IMG/VR virus record: IMGVR_UViG_3300021963_000382
Location: 1 to 34,513 of that record
DNA length: 34,513 nt
Direction: 5' to 3' (one strand)
Source of the DNA: a virus
Translations under genes and position numbers: made by a program
Part shown: in pieces, positions 7,917 to 16,027 of the stretch
Layout: each line of letters begins with the position of its first letter
Position numbering within the stretch: the stretch's first letter is position 1
The notes under the pieces: generated by a model
Database searches by the model: none
Told to the model about the DNA's origin: nothing
Seen by the model: the letters and a program-made list of their open reading frames with translations, nothing else

Positions 7917-8123
7917 TTATTCTTTCTCTAAGTATTCGTCAATACGTTGTTTTGCTTCTTCCATACTGGCTGCATAAATTTTAAATCTACCAATATTTTT
8001 ACTTATTTTAACATCATATGGTATGACACCACTTAGTGTTTTACCATCCGGAATCTCTACTTCAATCGTGAATTCTCTTAAATTTTTAATACGATTGACA
8101 AGGCTTTTCATATCTACACTCAT
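7917..8123 (-). CDS. small hypothetical protein
   Basis: 68 residues with a beta-rich middle (FTIEVEIPDGKTLSGVIPYD) and a helical end (MEEAKQRIDEYLEKE), possibly a small alpha/beta fold. A perfect TATAAATA box lies 16 bp before the ATG and TAGGAG is the ribosome-binding site. A terminator follows the stop, so it can form a single late transcription unit. Function is unknown. Confidence 0.75.
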   Translation of the reverse strand: MSVDMKSLVNRIKNLREFTIEVEIPDGKTLSGVIPYDVKISKNIGRFKIYAASMEEAKQRIDEYLEKE

Positions 8124-8139
8124 ATAATCTCCTATAAAG

Positions 8140-8147
8140 TATTTATA
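8140..8147 (-). promoter_or_regulatory. T4-type late promoter box TATAAATA
   Basis: Exact TATAAATA on the minus strand, 16 bp upstream of the ATG at 8123. This matches the T4 late promoter -10 consensus. Confidence 0.55.
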
Positions 8148-8168
8148 GTATCATATTACTCATAATAT

Positions 8169-8486
8169 TTATTGTTTTTCCTTAACCTGCTCAGTTATTG
8201 TCGCTGGACATCTAGATGCGTTGTTAAAGTATGTTTTAAAAACATGTTGTTTATCTGACCCATCACATGCATAGTCACATACTTTTAATCCTTCTTTAGT
8301 CACAAATGAGTTGTGTAACTTACAAGTTTTGGTTACAATCTCATAGTGTTTTTCTTTTTTTGCTGATATCTGTGCTTCAATTTTTATAGGCACTGATATG
8401 CTTATATTGACATAATTTGGAATCATTGGTGCAATTAAAGTCACCGCTGCTCCGATGCCAATTATTTTTTTCTTTAATGGGCTCAT
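8169..8486 (-). CDS. membrane-anchored or exported protein with cysteines
   Basis: 105 residues. Residues 8-25 (IIGIGAAVTLIAPMIPNY) form a signal anchor or signal peptide after a KKK cluster. The rest carries four cysteines (TCKLH, KVCDYACDG, RCPAT) that could form two disulfides outside the cytoplasm. It follows the small membrane protein at 8493-8639 by six bases. Function is unknown. Confidence 0.7.
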   Translation of the reverse strand: MSPLKKKIIGIGAAVTLIAPMIPNYVNISISVPIKIEAQISAKKEKHYEIVTKTCKLHNSFVTKEGLKVCDYACDGSDKQHVFKTYFNNASRCPATITEQVKEKQ

Positions 8487-8492
8487 CTATGA

Positions 8493-8639
8493 TCATCTAT
8501 AGTTTTTGGTATAAAACCAAATAAATGTCATTAGTCCTGTTCCAATCAAGATAAGGAACAGATAAAATAATAGGATAAATTTGCCAAACCCAACGTTGTC
8601 AAATACCCATTCTAAAAAAGTGTAGTTATTTTTCTTCAT
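8493..8639 (-). CDS. small membrane protein
   Basis: 48 residues with one long hydrophobic helix (FILLFYLFLILIGTGLMTFI) between aromatic flanks and a basic tail. The ATG lies inside the end of the upstream gene (14-base overlap), which suggests coupled translation. Function is unknown; small proteins of this type accompany phage membrane or lysis functions, but nothing here proves that. Confidence 0.7.
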   Translation of the reverse strand: MKKNNYTFLEWVFDNVGFGKFILLFYLFLILIGTGLMTFIWFYTKNYR

Positions 8640-9453
8640 TTGGTGCTAACAGTTTTTTATTCTGTTCCAAGTTTTTTTCATCAAGATATCTAATTGCTTC
8701 TAATATTTTTTCAGTTCTCAATTTTTTTTCTTTTTCCAATTCTTGTTGATATGTTTTTTGTTCTAATTCTGGCCATCTTTTTTTCTTGTCGTGATATAAC
8801 CATGTCCAGAATCCTGCCATTAATAATAAGATGACTAGTATGCCGCCAATCAACGAGATTTCTAGTGAAAGAGTTTCCATTCGTTTTCTGCGTTTTGCTG
8901 CTTTAATTGCATCTTCTTTTTCTTTTACTTTTCTAGCAACTTTTTGTTCTTCAATAATTTGCACACGCATATCTTGGAATCGTGTCCACAAATCTTTCAG
9001 GTCTGCTGGTACATGGTAAATCATTTGCTCACGCAATTCAACTTCCATCTGTTCAAGTCTGGAACGAATTAGAACCCGTTGCAATGCTCTACGGCTCAGT
9101 GACACATCCCCAGTATAAACTTCTTTGGATTTCTTTTCTTCTTCATAAAACAATTCTTCAATCTTGTCCATAGCATCAAAGAATGTTCCCAACTGGTCTC
9201 CAATAATTGACATAATATCATTTGGATCTTTTGATAGGTTTTCCTTTATTTCTTTTTTCTTTTGCTCAAACTGTTGCTTTTGTTCTCTGGTAACAGGTTT
9301 ACCTTCGTGTTGTTTATTGAATTGCTTGTCTAAATCATCAAGTACGCCTTTTACATCACCGGCAGCACTTTTAATATCTTTGTACAGTTGGCAACCCTTC
9401 TTTACGGCGGCTACAGCGCCGTTGGCAAGTGCGAGAAGGGTTAACGGATCCAT
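8626..9453 (-). CDS. coiled-coil membrane protein
   Basis: 275 residues. The N-terminal half is rich in Lys and Glu heptads (residues 30-75 and 100-190). A single membrane helix lies at about 199-221 (LIGGILVILLLMAGFWTWLY), and a second charged helix follows. CAGGAG precedes the ATG at 9453. It is followed by two more membrane proteins, so the three may form an envelope complex. Function is unknown. A 26-bp perfect palindrome lies just upstream. Confidence 0.75.
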   Translation of the reverse strand: MDPLTLLALANGAVAAVKKGCQLYKDIKSAAGDVKGVLDDLDKQFNKQHEGKPVTREQKQQFEQKKKEIKENLSKDPNDIMSIIGDQLGTFFDAMDKIEELFYEEEKKSKEVYTGDVSLSRRALQRVLIRSRLEQMEVELREQMIYHVPADLKDLWTRFQDMRVQIIEEQKVARKVKEKEDAIKAAKRRKRMETLSLEISLIGGILVILLLMAGFWTWLYHDKKKRWPELEQKTYQQELEKEKKLRTEKILEAIRYLDEKNLEQNKKLLAPNEEK

Positions 9454-9467
9454 AGTTGGACTCCTGG

Positions 9468-9493
9468 ATTATAGTAATCTAGATTACTATAAT
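9468..9493. repeat. 26-bp perfect palindrome
   Basis: ATTATAGTAATCT and AGATTACTATAAT meet without a spacer at 9480/9481. It lies between the stop of the DUF4337-like gene (9495) and the ribosome-binding site of the gene at 9453. It could be a protein-binding site or an RNA hairpin in front of that ribosome-binding site. It has no T tract. Confidence 0.8.
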
Positions 9494-9494
9494 A

Positions 9495-10034
9495 TTAAAT
9501 TGGTATCCAAAGCCAAATAGCTTGGCTCATCAATAACATTGCTAGACCACCGACACCTAAACTAGCCCAATACAGTCGTGTATTTACAGCAAGAATACTA
9601 GCGGTTAGCAACACGATAGCAATCTGTAATAATGATCCTGCATATGTATACCATGGGCTACGTTGTTTAGCTACTGAACGTTCATCTTCCAATTTACGTG
9701 CTTTAGCCATCAATTCCTTCTTGCCTTCATTGGTCTTAGGATCACTTTCGTAACGGTCTATCTTAGCTTGTAATGCTTCCATTTTCTTTGTGTCTTTGAC
9801 ACGGTCTGCATCATCATAAGCCATTTCAGCCAATGTTTGTTTGATTGATTTTGCTTGATAGAATGCCCAAGTATTGTTAGCATCAATTGTGTTGTTCAAT
9901 ATCTTGCTACTATTACTCCCGCCCATCAATGTATTGATAGCTAGACAAGCCGCAAGAATACAGATTACCCAACCTGCTTTATCCTTGATTTGCGCCTCAC
10001 GTTCTGACCGTGATAATGTTTTAACCTCTGCCAT
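9495..10034 (-). CDS. DUF4337-like membrane protein
   Basis: 179 residues from the ATG at 10034, preceded by AAGGAG. There is a membrane helix near residues 22-38 (GWVICILAACLAINTLMGG). The segment NNTWAFYQAKSIKQTLAEMA is the hallmark of DUF4337. A charged helical middle follows, then two C-terminal membrane helices (LLQIAIVLLTASILA and LGVGGLAMLLMSQAIWLW). The family is found in bacteria and phages and has no assigned function. Confidence 0.8.
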   Translation of the reverse strand: MAEVKTLSRSEREAQIKDKAGWVICILAACLAINTLMGGSNSSKILNNTIDANNTWAFYQAKSIKQTLAEMAYDDADRVKDTKKMEALQAKIDRYESDPKTNEGKKELMAKARKLEDERSVAKQRSPWYTYAGSLLQIAIVLLTASILAVNTRLYWASLGVGGLAMLLMSQAIWLWIPI

Positions 10035-10080
10035 TCTAGTCTCCTTTATAGTTATAATTATATAAATATTTATTGGTTTT

Positions 10081-10108
10081 TTTATCAATATAACTGTGTA
10101 TTGATAAA
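10081..10108. repeat. inverted repeat in the divergent intergenic region
   Basis: TTTATCAATA at 10081-10090 and TATTGATAAA at 10099-10108 are perfect 10-bp arms around 8 bp. They lie between divergent genes and overlap a GATAAATA box. No T tract follows, so an operator is more likely than a terminator. Confidence 0.5.
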
Positions 10109-10110
10109 TA
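10103..10110 (+). promoter_or_regulatory. T4-type late promoter box GATAAATA
   Basis: GATAAATA ends 20 bp before the ATG at 10131. The same box precedes the fibre genes at 13415 and 14788. Confidence 0.4.
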
Positions 10111-10130
10111 TCAATGTGAAAATACGAGAA

Positions 10131-10664
10131 ATGACTATAAATAACCCAATGCCACATTTATACTTAGACATGGATGGGGTACAAGCTGACTTGTTCCATG
10201 CTGTAGCAGAACGTGAAAAAGTAAATCATTGGGACGATATCCCAGATCAAAATGAAGCGATAACTAGATTAAGTTTAGAAGGACCAGATTCAGTATATGA
10301 TCTGTTCCGCAATCTAAAACCTTTGTCCGGCGGTCAAGTTATCATTAAATGGTTGCACGATAACAAGATTCCATTCACTGTGCTAAGTGCGCCATTACGT
10401 AATGAGCAAGAGGCTAGTAAAAAAGCCAAACGTGATTGGCTAGATCAATACAATCCGGGCACTAGTAATGATGCTATCTTTACTAAACGTAAATTCAAAT
10501 ACGCAGTTACTGATGGGAGACCCAATGTGTTGGTGGATGACTTTAATTACTATTTGCACAGTTGGGCAGAGGCTGGCGGCATTGCAGTTAAACACAGCGA
10601 TGCAAGCACAGACCACACTATCAAACAATTGACGAAAATATATGAATCCTATTTGGGAAAATAA
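10131..10664 (+). CDS. HAD-family 5'(3')-deoxyribonucleotidase-like phosphatase
   Basis: 177 residues. HAD motif I is LYLDMDGV (nucleophile D13, general acid D15), motif II is TVLSAPL, a conserved Lys region follows, and the last acidic motif is VLVDDF. The 5'-nucleotidase C type is suggested by DMDGV and the following cap region. It would dephosphorylate (deoxy)nucleoside monophosphates. The ATG at 10131 is preferred over the upstream TTG and GTG; ATG 10149 is an alternative. There is no strong ribosome-binding site. Confidence 0.75.
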   Translation: MTINNPMPHLYLDMDGVQADLFHAVAEREKVNHWDDIPDQNEAITRLSLEGPDSVYDLFRNLKPLSGGQVIIKWLHDNKIPFTVLSAPLRNEQEASKKAKRDWLDQYNPGTSNDAIFTKRKFKYAVTDGRPNVLVDDFNYYLHSWAEAGGIAVKHSDASTDHTIKQLTKIYESYLGK

Positions 10665-10685
10665 GTATTGACATATTGATAAAAA

Positions 10686-10871
10686 ATGAGTACAATGAAA
10701 AAACATAGTTCAAGTTCTACGTCTTATGAGGTCGTCACTCATAAAGATGAAAACGATGATTTATTATTACCAATTCCCCCTGAACTTCTAAGAGCATTAA
10801 ATTGGAAAGAGGGAGACGAGATTGCTATTGAATTGGATGATAAAGGTAACTATGTTTTTACTAAGGCATAA
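10686..10871 (+). CDS. AbrB/MazE-type SpoVT domain protein
   Basis: 61 residues. After a polar N-terminus, LLLPIPPELLRALNWKEGDE followed by IAIELDDKGNYVF is the swapped-hairpin AbrB fold used by transition-state regulators and antitoxins. It may bind DNA as a dimer. No toxin gene follows, so an antitoxin role is not supported. Start 10686 is uncertain; ATG 10695 is also possible and neither has a clear ribosome-binding site. A related domain opens the protein at 19901-20368. Confidence 0.7.
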   Translation: MSTMKKHSSSSTSYEVVTHKDENDDLLLPIPPELLRALNWKEGDEIAIELDDKGNYVFTKA

Positions 10872-10873
10872 TT

Positions 10874-11272
10874 ATGACATACGGAGTTAATACATCTATA
10901 ACGGTAGCGCCATCTAATAATACACAACCATATGTGTATACAACAACCAACACAGGTAGTATCAATTGGGGAACTAGCAACGGGTATACAATTGGAAATA
11001 GTGGTCTTAGCCAAGACCTTAAAAGTCAAACATTAACTGTTAAGGGTAATGCAGAGTTTGAAGGTGATGTTACTTTTGAAGGTGATGTTGCTATTAAAGG
11101 TAAGTCAATTAAAGAGTCACTATTAGCTATTGAAGAACGGTTAGCTATATTACGCCCCAATGAAGAACTAGAAGAAAAATGGGACAATTTGCGAGAACTA
11201 CGCAAAATGTATATGGAACTTGAAGCCGAAATTATAGAGAAAGAAAAGATGTGGGCTATACTGAAAAAGTAG
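10874..11272 (+). CDS. conserved phage protein with beta-rich N-terminus and coiled-coil C-terminus
   Basis: 132 residues. The N-terminus is rich in Thr, Asn and Ser. A repeat-like beta segment follows (VKGNAEFEGDVTFEGDVAIK), then a coiled coil from KESLLAIEERLAIL to the end. This architecture resembles a conserved protein often found in marine T4-like phages near structural genes. A virion or assembly role is inferred. It starts three bases after the AbrB-like gene. Confidence 0.7.
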   Translation: MTYGVNTSITVAPSNNTQPYVYTTTNTGSINWGTSNGYTIGNSGLSQDLKSQTLTVKGNAEFEGDVTFEGDVAIKGKSIKESLLAIEERLAILRPNEELEEKWDNLRELRKMYMELEAEIIEKEKMWAILKK

Positions 11273-11275
11273 TAC

Positions 11276-11304
11276 TTGACAGATATTCCGTTTTCATATA
11301 TAAT
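11276..11304 (+). promoter_or_regulatory. consensus sigma70 promoter
   Basis: TTGACA at 11276-11281 and TATAAT at 11299-11304 are both perfect and separated by 17 bp. The next ATG (11311) begins six bases after the -10 box, so the message could start at that codon. Confidence 0.85.
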
Positions 11305-11310
11305 ATGTAC

Positions 11311-11340
11311 ATGTTCAACACTATGACCTACGTATTATGA
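11311..11340 (+). CDS. possible leaderless nine-residue leader peptide
   Basis: ATG at 11311 opens MFNTMTYVL and stops with TGA at 11338-11340, overlapping the next ATG (11337) as ATGA. It begins where transcription from the perfect promoter should start. Translation of this peptide could deliver ribosomes to the next gene, which lacks a ribosome-binding site. This is inference; nothing proves the peptide is made. Confidence 0.35.
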   Translation: MFNTMTYVL

Positions 11341-11723
11341 CTATGCATCTCGCACATCCCGCTCTATCAACGGGCGGTAAACGTAAGGGTAAACAAAAAT
11401 TCCGCAATGCTACTGAGGCCCGCAAGGCGCGTGAGTTACAAGCAGAGTGGGAACAGAATCAAGCTAAATGGTCTACTATGTCACCCAAAATGACTGCGCC
11501 CAAACGTGAGTCATTGGTCTATTCATTATCTACACCTGCTGGTCGTACTACCAGCAATCACATACCTAGCCGCAATACAGGTGACGGTATTGGCAATACT
11601 AAGCAAATTCCACAATACACTGGTACTAAGATTATCGGCATAGGTACCATGCACAAGTCTAATGCTGTCCCTATTTTTAGTGACGAACAAGCAAAAGACA
11701 TTTCAACAATGCGCCGAAATTAA
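11337..11723 (+). CDS. basic hypothetical protein
   Basis: 128 residues. The N-terminus is basic ([20 protein letters not shown]), followed by a polar, low-complexity middle rich in Ser, Thr and Pro. There is no membrane helix or known motif. The basic, disordered appearance would suit nucleic-acid binding or a virion scaffold role, but this is a guess. Start 11337 is chosen because it overlaps the leader stop; 11343 is an alternative. Confidence 0.65.
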   Translation: MTMHLAHPALSTGGKRKGKQKFRNATEARKARELQAEWEQNQAKWSTMSPKMTAPKRESLVYSLSTPAGRTTSNHIPSRNTGDGIGNTKQIPQYTGTKIIGIGTMHKSNAVPIFSDEQAKDISTMRRN

Positions 11724-11745
11724 AAGGAGTTTTAAAACTAAACAC

Positions 11746-11961
11746 ATGGCTAAAGAAGAAGGTATTAAAATGGACGGCAAGGTAATCGATGTATTACCCA
11801 ATGCTATGTTCCGTGTAGTAATGAATGCAGGACCTACTGTAATAGGGTACATCAGTGGTCGTATGCGACAACATGATATTAAGATACTGTTGGGCGATAC
11901 AGTTGAAATAGAATTTAGCCCCTACGATTTGACTAAAGGCAGAATCACCCGCCGTCGTTGA
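11746..11961 (+). CDS. infA: translation initiation factor IF-1
   Basis: 71 residues, against 72 for the E. coli protein. [19 protein letters not shown], then [26 protein letters not shown] and [15 protein letters not shown] follow bacterial IF-1 from end to end, including the OB/S1 fold. IF-1 binds the ribosomal A site during initiation. The start is set by this similarity; AAGGAG lies upstream but unusually far (about 17 nt). It leads an operon with the SOD-like, GNAT-like and ErpA-like genes, overlapping the next start by TTGA. Confidence 0.93.
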   Translation: MAKEEGIKMDGKVIDVLPNAMFRVVMNAGPTVIGYISGRMRQHDIKILLGDTVEIEFSPYDLTKGRITRRR

Positions 11962-12527
11962 CTAAATACTCTACAATGTATGATATTGTAGAGAGAATTG
12001 CCGAAGCAAACACACGAAAAATAGAGATAGATAAACTATCCTATAGTCTTTCCGACCTAAATCCAGTAATGAGTAAAGCCACCATGGAATATCACTATGG
12101 TGATTTAGCCCACGGCTATGCTAAACGATACAATAATGACGAGGGTGACACAGATTTTAACTATGCAGGAGCAATTCTGCACAACATTTATTTCAGTCAA
12201 TTCCGTGAACCGAGGGATGATAACACTGCTAATGGTCCTGTGCTGAATTTAATCAAACGTAGATATGGATGGTGGAGAGATTTTAAAGAACAATTCAAAC
12301 TGGAAGCCATGATGATACAAGGCAGTGGTTGGATTTACATGTCATATACTGGTGAGATTAAAACTATTGTAAACCATGAAGTCCGCGATGATATCCTTAT
12401 ACTAGTTGATTGGTGGGAACATGCTTGGGCATTAGACTATCAAGCAGACAAAAGACTATACCTAGAAAATATTTGGAAGATAATGAACTGGGGTCATATC
12501 AATACACGTTGGGGTAAGAATTTATGA
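11958..12527 (+). CDS. Fe/Mn superoxide dismutase-like protein
   Basis: 189 residues. The four metal-ligand regions are recognisable: [13 protein letters not shown] (H46), AILHNIYF (H75), LVDWWEHAW (D151, H155), then [20 protein letters not shown], which follows the SOD C-terminus. The spacing between the first two ligands is shorter than in the E. coli Fe enzyme, so a helix is trimmed. Activity is likely but unproven. The TTG at 11958 overlaps the IF-1 stop; ATG 11976 is an alternative start. Confidence 0.8.
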   Translation: MTKYSTMYDIVERIAEANTRKIEIDKLSYSLSDLNPVMSKATMEYHYGDLAHGYAKRYNNDEGDTDFNYAGAILHNIYFSQFREPRDDNTANGPVLNLIKRRYGWWRDFKEQFKLEAMMIQGSGWIYMSYTGEIKTIVNHEVRDDILILVDWWEHAWALDYQADKRLYLENIWKIMNWGHINTRWGKNL

Positions 12528-13066
12528 GAATGACAGAAATAATTCAAATGCCACCTGTCAAAAAGAACATTGATATTAATGCGTTGTATAAGATTGCATT
12601 GAATGATATTAAGTCAGGGGTAGCATCAAGACTTGTTGGATTAGATATAGGAGTTCCAAACATTATTGTTCGTAGTCCTGGAATGTATCAAATCTATATA
12701 TTTGACCAAAACAAGAATCCTGTTTTTTATGCAGGCATGAGTAAGTTCCATGATGGATTTAAAACGGGTGCAGTAGCTAGTGCTGTTGAGGCTCGCGGCA
12801 AAGGCTATGGATGGAAGATTTATAACGCAATGTCACAGTATCTTAAAATTCCGTTGTACAGCGACAGTACACAGACTGATGATAGCAGAATAGGCATTTG
12901 GCAGCAACTTATTAAGAATTTCCCAAATAGGGTGGTAGGATATGATCAAATATCTAAAAAGAATGTAGGTATTGAAAATATCTATCAAAATTTACCGCAA
13001 GACAAACTCAAAGGCGTAGATGACGAAACACGCAGACAAACACTTTTATTGAAATTATTACCATGA
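12524..13066 (+). CDS. GNAT-like hypothetical protein
   Basis: 180 residues. The segment [20 protein letters not shown] resembles the acetyl-CoA loop of GNAT acetyltransferases (RGKGYG), followed by [13 protein letters not shown] and a helix [20 protein letters not shown] like the GNAT C-terminal half. The N-terminal half is poorly matched. It is joined by ATGA overlaps to the SOD-like and ErpA-like genes. Assignment is moderate to weak. Confidence 0.5.
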   Translation: MRMTEIIQMPPVKKNIDINALYKIALNDIKSGVASRLVGLDIGVPNIIVRSPGMYQIYIFDQNKNPVFYAGMSKFHDGFKTGAVASAVEARGKGYGWKIYNAMSQYLKIPLYSDSTQTDDSRIGIWQQLIKNFPNRVVGYDQISKKNVGIENIYQNLPQDKLKGVDDETRRQTLLLKLLP

Positions 13067-13389
13067 ATTTAATCATATCAGAATCAGCAACCTCTAAGAT
13101 TGCAGATATTATAGCAGAAGAAGGCAACCCTACACTAAGACTACGCATGTTTGTGCAGGGCGGAGGATGCTCAGGATTTAGTTACGGGTTCACCCTAGAT
13201 GACATTAAAAATGAAGATGACTGGGAGATTCCTGCCGGTTCGTCAAGTGTCCTGGTCGATGCAATGTCGGCTCAATACGTAGATGGTTCAGTGGTAGACT
13301 ATAAAGAAGACCTAAACGGCTCTAGTTTTAGCATCAAGAATCCTCAAGCTGTAACTACATGTGGATGTGGCAGTTCATTTAGTGTTTAA
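13063..13389 (+). CDS. A-type Fe-S cluster carrier, ErpA-like
   Basis: 108 residues, the usual family length. The three cluster-binding cysteines are present: [11 protein letters not shown] (C36) and [11 protein letters not shown] (C100, C102). The C-terminus and [16 protein letters not shown] match ErpA better than IscA. It would deliver Fe-S clusters to apo-enzymes. Being in one operon with a superoxide dismutase-like protein suggests protection or supply of Fe-S proteins during infection. A late promoter box follows directly. Confidence 0.9.
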   Translation: MNLIISESATSKIADIIAEEGNPTLRLRMFVQGGGCSGFSYGFTLDDIKNEDDWEIPAGSSSVLVDAMSAQYVDGSVVDYKEDLNGSSFSIKNPQAVTTCGCGSSFSV

Positions 13390-13397
13390 GATAAATA
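13390..13397 (+). promoter_or_regulatory. T4-type late promoter box GATAAATA
   Basis: GATAAATA lies directly after the ErpA-like stop and ends 17 bp before the ATG of the fibre-like gene. The next fibre-like gene has the same box at the same distance. Confidence 0.55.
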
Positions 13398-13414
13398 CAT
13401 AATAGGGACAAAAT

Positions 13415-14764
13415 ATGGCTATTTCAGGACAACAAATCATAAATATAGGGGCAGAAAATCAGGTTTCTGGCAGTGATTCCTTGTATGAGGCCTTCAACAA
13501 GTCACAGAATAACTTCACACGCTTATTCAATGTAGCTAGCCCATACAACACATTCAACCCTGGCACAGGGGTATCCACATATGCTAACAGCAGTTCTGGT
13601 ACAGTAACTATAACCAATACCGGAGTTACATCTATTGTCGCTGGTACTGGAATTACTATATCAGGTGCTACAGGAGCAGTAACAATTTCTGCTAGCGGGA
13701 ACGGTAACGTAGGGGTAACTAGTGTTGGGATAGAATCTACTACCTTAGTAGTTGCCAATACTCCTATTATTAGTGCTGGTAATATTTCAGTAGAAATGGC
13801 TGCAATCCCACCAAGCGTAGATTTTGCGGCTGGAGAATACATTGCTCCAACCATGACAGTTGACGAGTATGGCAGAGTAGTTGCAATTGCAAATGGCTCA
13901 GGCGTTGGAACTGTAACTAGTATAGCACTGACCGCAGTAGGTAATGGATTGCAAATAAGTGGTAGTCCTATAACTGACTCCGGTACAATAGAAATTGTTA
14001 ATACTGGTGTAACAAGAATCAATGCAGGAGAAGGAATAACTCTTAGCGATACAACAGGTGAGATTACTATTTCATCTACCAATATGAATTATGGAACTGT
14101 TACTCGTATTGACTTTTCAAGTAACAATTTAACTATCAGCGGGTCACCAGTAACATCTACCGGTAACATCACAGTAGACATTCCAGATAATATTACATTA
14201 GCTGGTAATGTCATTGCAAATTATATATTAGCAAATACAACATTAGCAACTTCAGGTAACTTGACAGTATCAGGAAATGCAACAATGGGTATTGTTACCG
14301 GTACTACATTCAATGGTAATTTTATCGGGCCATTGACAGGTACAGTGGGTGCTACTACTCCATATTCTGGTAATTTCACAGCAGTTACTGCTACGGGAAA
14401 TGTTGGTGCAAACAATGTAAATGTGACTACAGCAGTAACTAGTACAGGATTGGTTGCAAATAGCAACAGTGGTTATTTAAAATTTACTAATACTGCTGGT
14501 AATTATACTGGGTTCTTTACACCAAGTTCTATATCAGATTCATCATATTATGTACCAAATGTAACTGGTACAATATATAGCGTATTAGGCATAAAAGATG
14601 ATGCCGCAACAAAACAATTGGGTTGGAAGACAGTAGTTACTCAAACTATTTCCGTAACACTAAGAGACGGCAGTACTACTGTTACATGTCCTCCTGATGT
14701 GGTACAAAGAGATTACATGTTAGAAGCAAGAGACGGTTCATTTATCCGTGTTGCTATAAGTTGA
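13415..14764 (+). CDS. tail-fibre-like repeat protein
   Basis: 449 residues of low-complexity beta structure rich in Gly, Thr, Ser, Asn and Val. Three or more repeats follow the pattern GTVTSI...NGLQISGSPITDSGTIEI. The C-terminus (VTQTISVTLRDGSTTVTCPP ... RDGSFIRVAIS) is better folded. This is typical of phage fibres or baseplate-attached proteins. The late-type promoter box upstream and the similar gene downstream support a virion role. The conserved N-terminus MAISGQQIINIGAENQ could be the attachment part. Confidence 0.8.
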   Translation: MAISGQQIINIGAENQVSGSDSLYEAFNKSQNNFTRLFNVASPYNTFNPGTGVSTYANSSSGTVTITNTGVTSIVAGTGITISGATGAVTISASGNGNVGVTSVGIESTTLVVANTPIISAGNISVEMAAIPPSVDFAAGEYIAPTMTVDEYGRVVAIANGSGVGTVTSIALTAVGNGLQISGSPITDSGTIEIVNTGVTRINAGEGITLSDTTGEITISSTNMNYGTVTRIDFSSNNLTISGSPVTSTGNITVDIPDNITLAGNVIANYILANTTLATSGNLTVSGNATMGIVTGTTFNGNFIGPLTGTVGATTPYSGNFTAVTATGNVGANNVNVTTAVTSTGLVANSNSGYLKFTNTAGNYTGFFTPSSISDSSYYVPNVTGTIYSVLGIKDDAATKQLGWKTVVTQTISVTLRDGSTTVTCPPDVVQRDYMLEARDGSFIRVAIS

Positions 14765-14770
14765 TAAATA
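14763..14770 (+). promoter_or_regulatory. T4-type late promoter box GATAAATA
   Basis: GATAAATA overlaps the upstream TGA stop and ends 17 bp before the ATG at 14788. AAGGATTAG is in the ribosome-binding position. Confidence 0.55.
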
Positions 14771-14787
14771 TAAAAAAGGATTAGAAA

Positions 14788-15783
14788 ATGGCAAATAGAT
14801 ATCCATTAATTGTAGACTCAAGTTCAGCTATAATTAAAGAGTTACCATCAGCAGATGGATTAGAATTAGGCAATAGCAATATTGCTAACGTAGGAAATAT
14901 TAACGTAACCTATACTGCAAACTTAGGTGCAGTAGGTAACATTACTATTACTGGCGGAACAAATGGTCAGTTATTGAAAACTAATGGATCAGGTGTATTA
15001 GCTTGGACTAGTGATACTGCGCCACCAGCTGGTAGCAATAGAGAAGTTCAGTTCAACGACAACAGTACTATCAATGCAAGTTCTAATTTTACTTTCAACA
15101 AATCAACATCAGTTCTTACTGTTACAGGTAATATCTCTGTAGGCAATATCACTAGTTCAGGTGTTGCAAATCTAGGTTCAATTGAAACTCCATTGACAAT
15201 GGCTGCTGTAGGTAACGTCAGTGGCGGTAACCTTGTAGCAAGTTTAGGTACAGTAAGAGTTAACACTTCATTGCCAGGTGGGACACCCGGTAATGGTACA
15301 GTGTCACTTGACATGGCTAACAACCAAATGGCTGTGTATCACGATAGTAGTTGGAGATACGCACCAATAACAAATAATTTTTCTTTTACAACAGGAACAA
15401 ATACATTTGCAGTTACTGGAAACATTAATGTTGACACCAATGTTAGAGCAGGTAATGCCGTCATTATTAATAACACCGGTTTTGTCATAATGAATACAGT
15501 ATCAACAAACAGCAAGTTTGTTGCATTACAGGCTCCTGCTAGTATTGGCTCGCTTGCATACATTGCATGGCAATTGCCTAATACTGCAGGTAACGTAGGT
15601 GAGTTCTTAACTACAGACGGGGCAGGTGTAATGGGTTGGAGTCCAAATCTTGCAAGTAGTTCTACCCCACTTAGTGCAGGTGCATCGGGCACTCCAGGAC
15701 AGATTGCATTTGATTCAGGTTATATTTATGTGTGCGTTGCAAGTAATACTTGGAAACGGGCGGCACTTGCTACTTGGCCATAA
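14788..15783 (+). CDS. tail-fibre-like protein
   Basis: 331 residues, again rich in Gly, Asn, Ser and Thr. The motifs GNINVTYTANLGAVGNITIT and GGTNGQLLKTNGSGVLAW, and later GEFLTTDGAGVMGWS, are common in phage fibre shafts. The end (GTPGQIAFDSGYIYVCVASN followed by TWKRAALATW) is typical of a fibre C-terminal module. It is the last gene of the block and runs into a strong bidirectional terminator. Confidence 0.8.
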   Translation: MANRYPLIVDSSSAIIKELPSADGLELGNSNIANVGNINVTYTANLGAVGNITITGGTNGQLLKTNGSGVLAWTSDTAPPAGSNREVQFNDNSTINASSNFTFNKSTSVLTVTGNISVGNITSSGVANLGSIETPLTMAAVGNVSGGNLVASLGTVRVNTSLPGGTPGNGTVSLDMANNQMAVYHDSSWRYAPITNNFSFTTGTNTFAVTGNINVDTNVRAGNAVIINNTGFVIMNTVSTNSKFVALQAPASIGSLAYIAWQLPNTAGNVGEFLTTDGAGVMGWSPNLASSSTPLSAGASGTPGQIAFDSGYIYVCVASNTWKRAALATWP

Positions 15784-15810
15784 AAAAAGCCCCGATTAAG
15801 GGGCTTTTTT
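15782..15810. terminator. bidirectional intrinsic terminator
   Basis: AAAAAAA, then stem GCCCC with loop GATTAA and GGGGC, then TTTTTT. It serves the plus-strand fibre genes and the minus-strand gene ending at 15809. Confidence 0.92.
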
Positions 15811-16027
15811 ATTTTGCTAAACGTTCTAACATATAGTCTGTATACTTTGCTTGACACATTGATACAGCATCATGGAAGGGCCATTCAATATAAAACGGAC
15901 AACCGTTTTCCCACTTACGATACTTTTTAAAATATCCTAGTTGCCGAAGGTCTTCCTTTTTGCTTGGATCAAACTTTCGGCGCTTATCGGCAAATTCGTT
16001 TAGCCTAGTCCAAATTTGAAAAGACAT
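15809..16027 (-). CDS. small hypothetical protein
   Basis: 72 residues, basic and aromatic (MSFQIWTRLNEFADKRRKFD, later WENGCPFYIEWPFHDAVSMC). It holds two cysteines and no membrane helix. It starts directly after the stop of the gene at 16028 and ends at the shared terminator. It is the last gene of the large early-type minus block. Not recognised. Confidence 0.7.
   Translation of the reverse strand: MSFQIWTRLNEFADKRRKFDPSKKEDLRQLGYFKKYRKWENGCPFYIEWPFHDAVSMCQAKYTDYMLERLAK

Noticed and set aside
10061-10074. TATAAATA and AATAAATA boxes on both strands in the divergent gap
   Set aside because: Very A/T-rich sequence and too far from either ATG compared with the other late boxes; not separable from chance.
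10668-10696. TTGACA-17-TACAAT on the plus strand before the AbrB-like gene
   Set aside because: The -10 box lies inside the gene's first codons, so transcription would start after the ATG. It could serve only the next gene, which needs no separate promoter; probably chance.
10686-10871. AbrB-like gene as antitoxin of a toxin-antitoxin pair
   Set aside because: The adjacent genes (HAD phosphatase, beta/coiled-coil protein) do not look like MazF- or PIN-type toxins.
13459-14082. Long minus-strand open frame within the fibre-like gene
   Set aside because: It is a shadow of the repetitive, stop-poor fibre sequence, without start signals; the plus-strand protein is clearly fibre-like.
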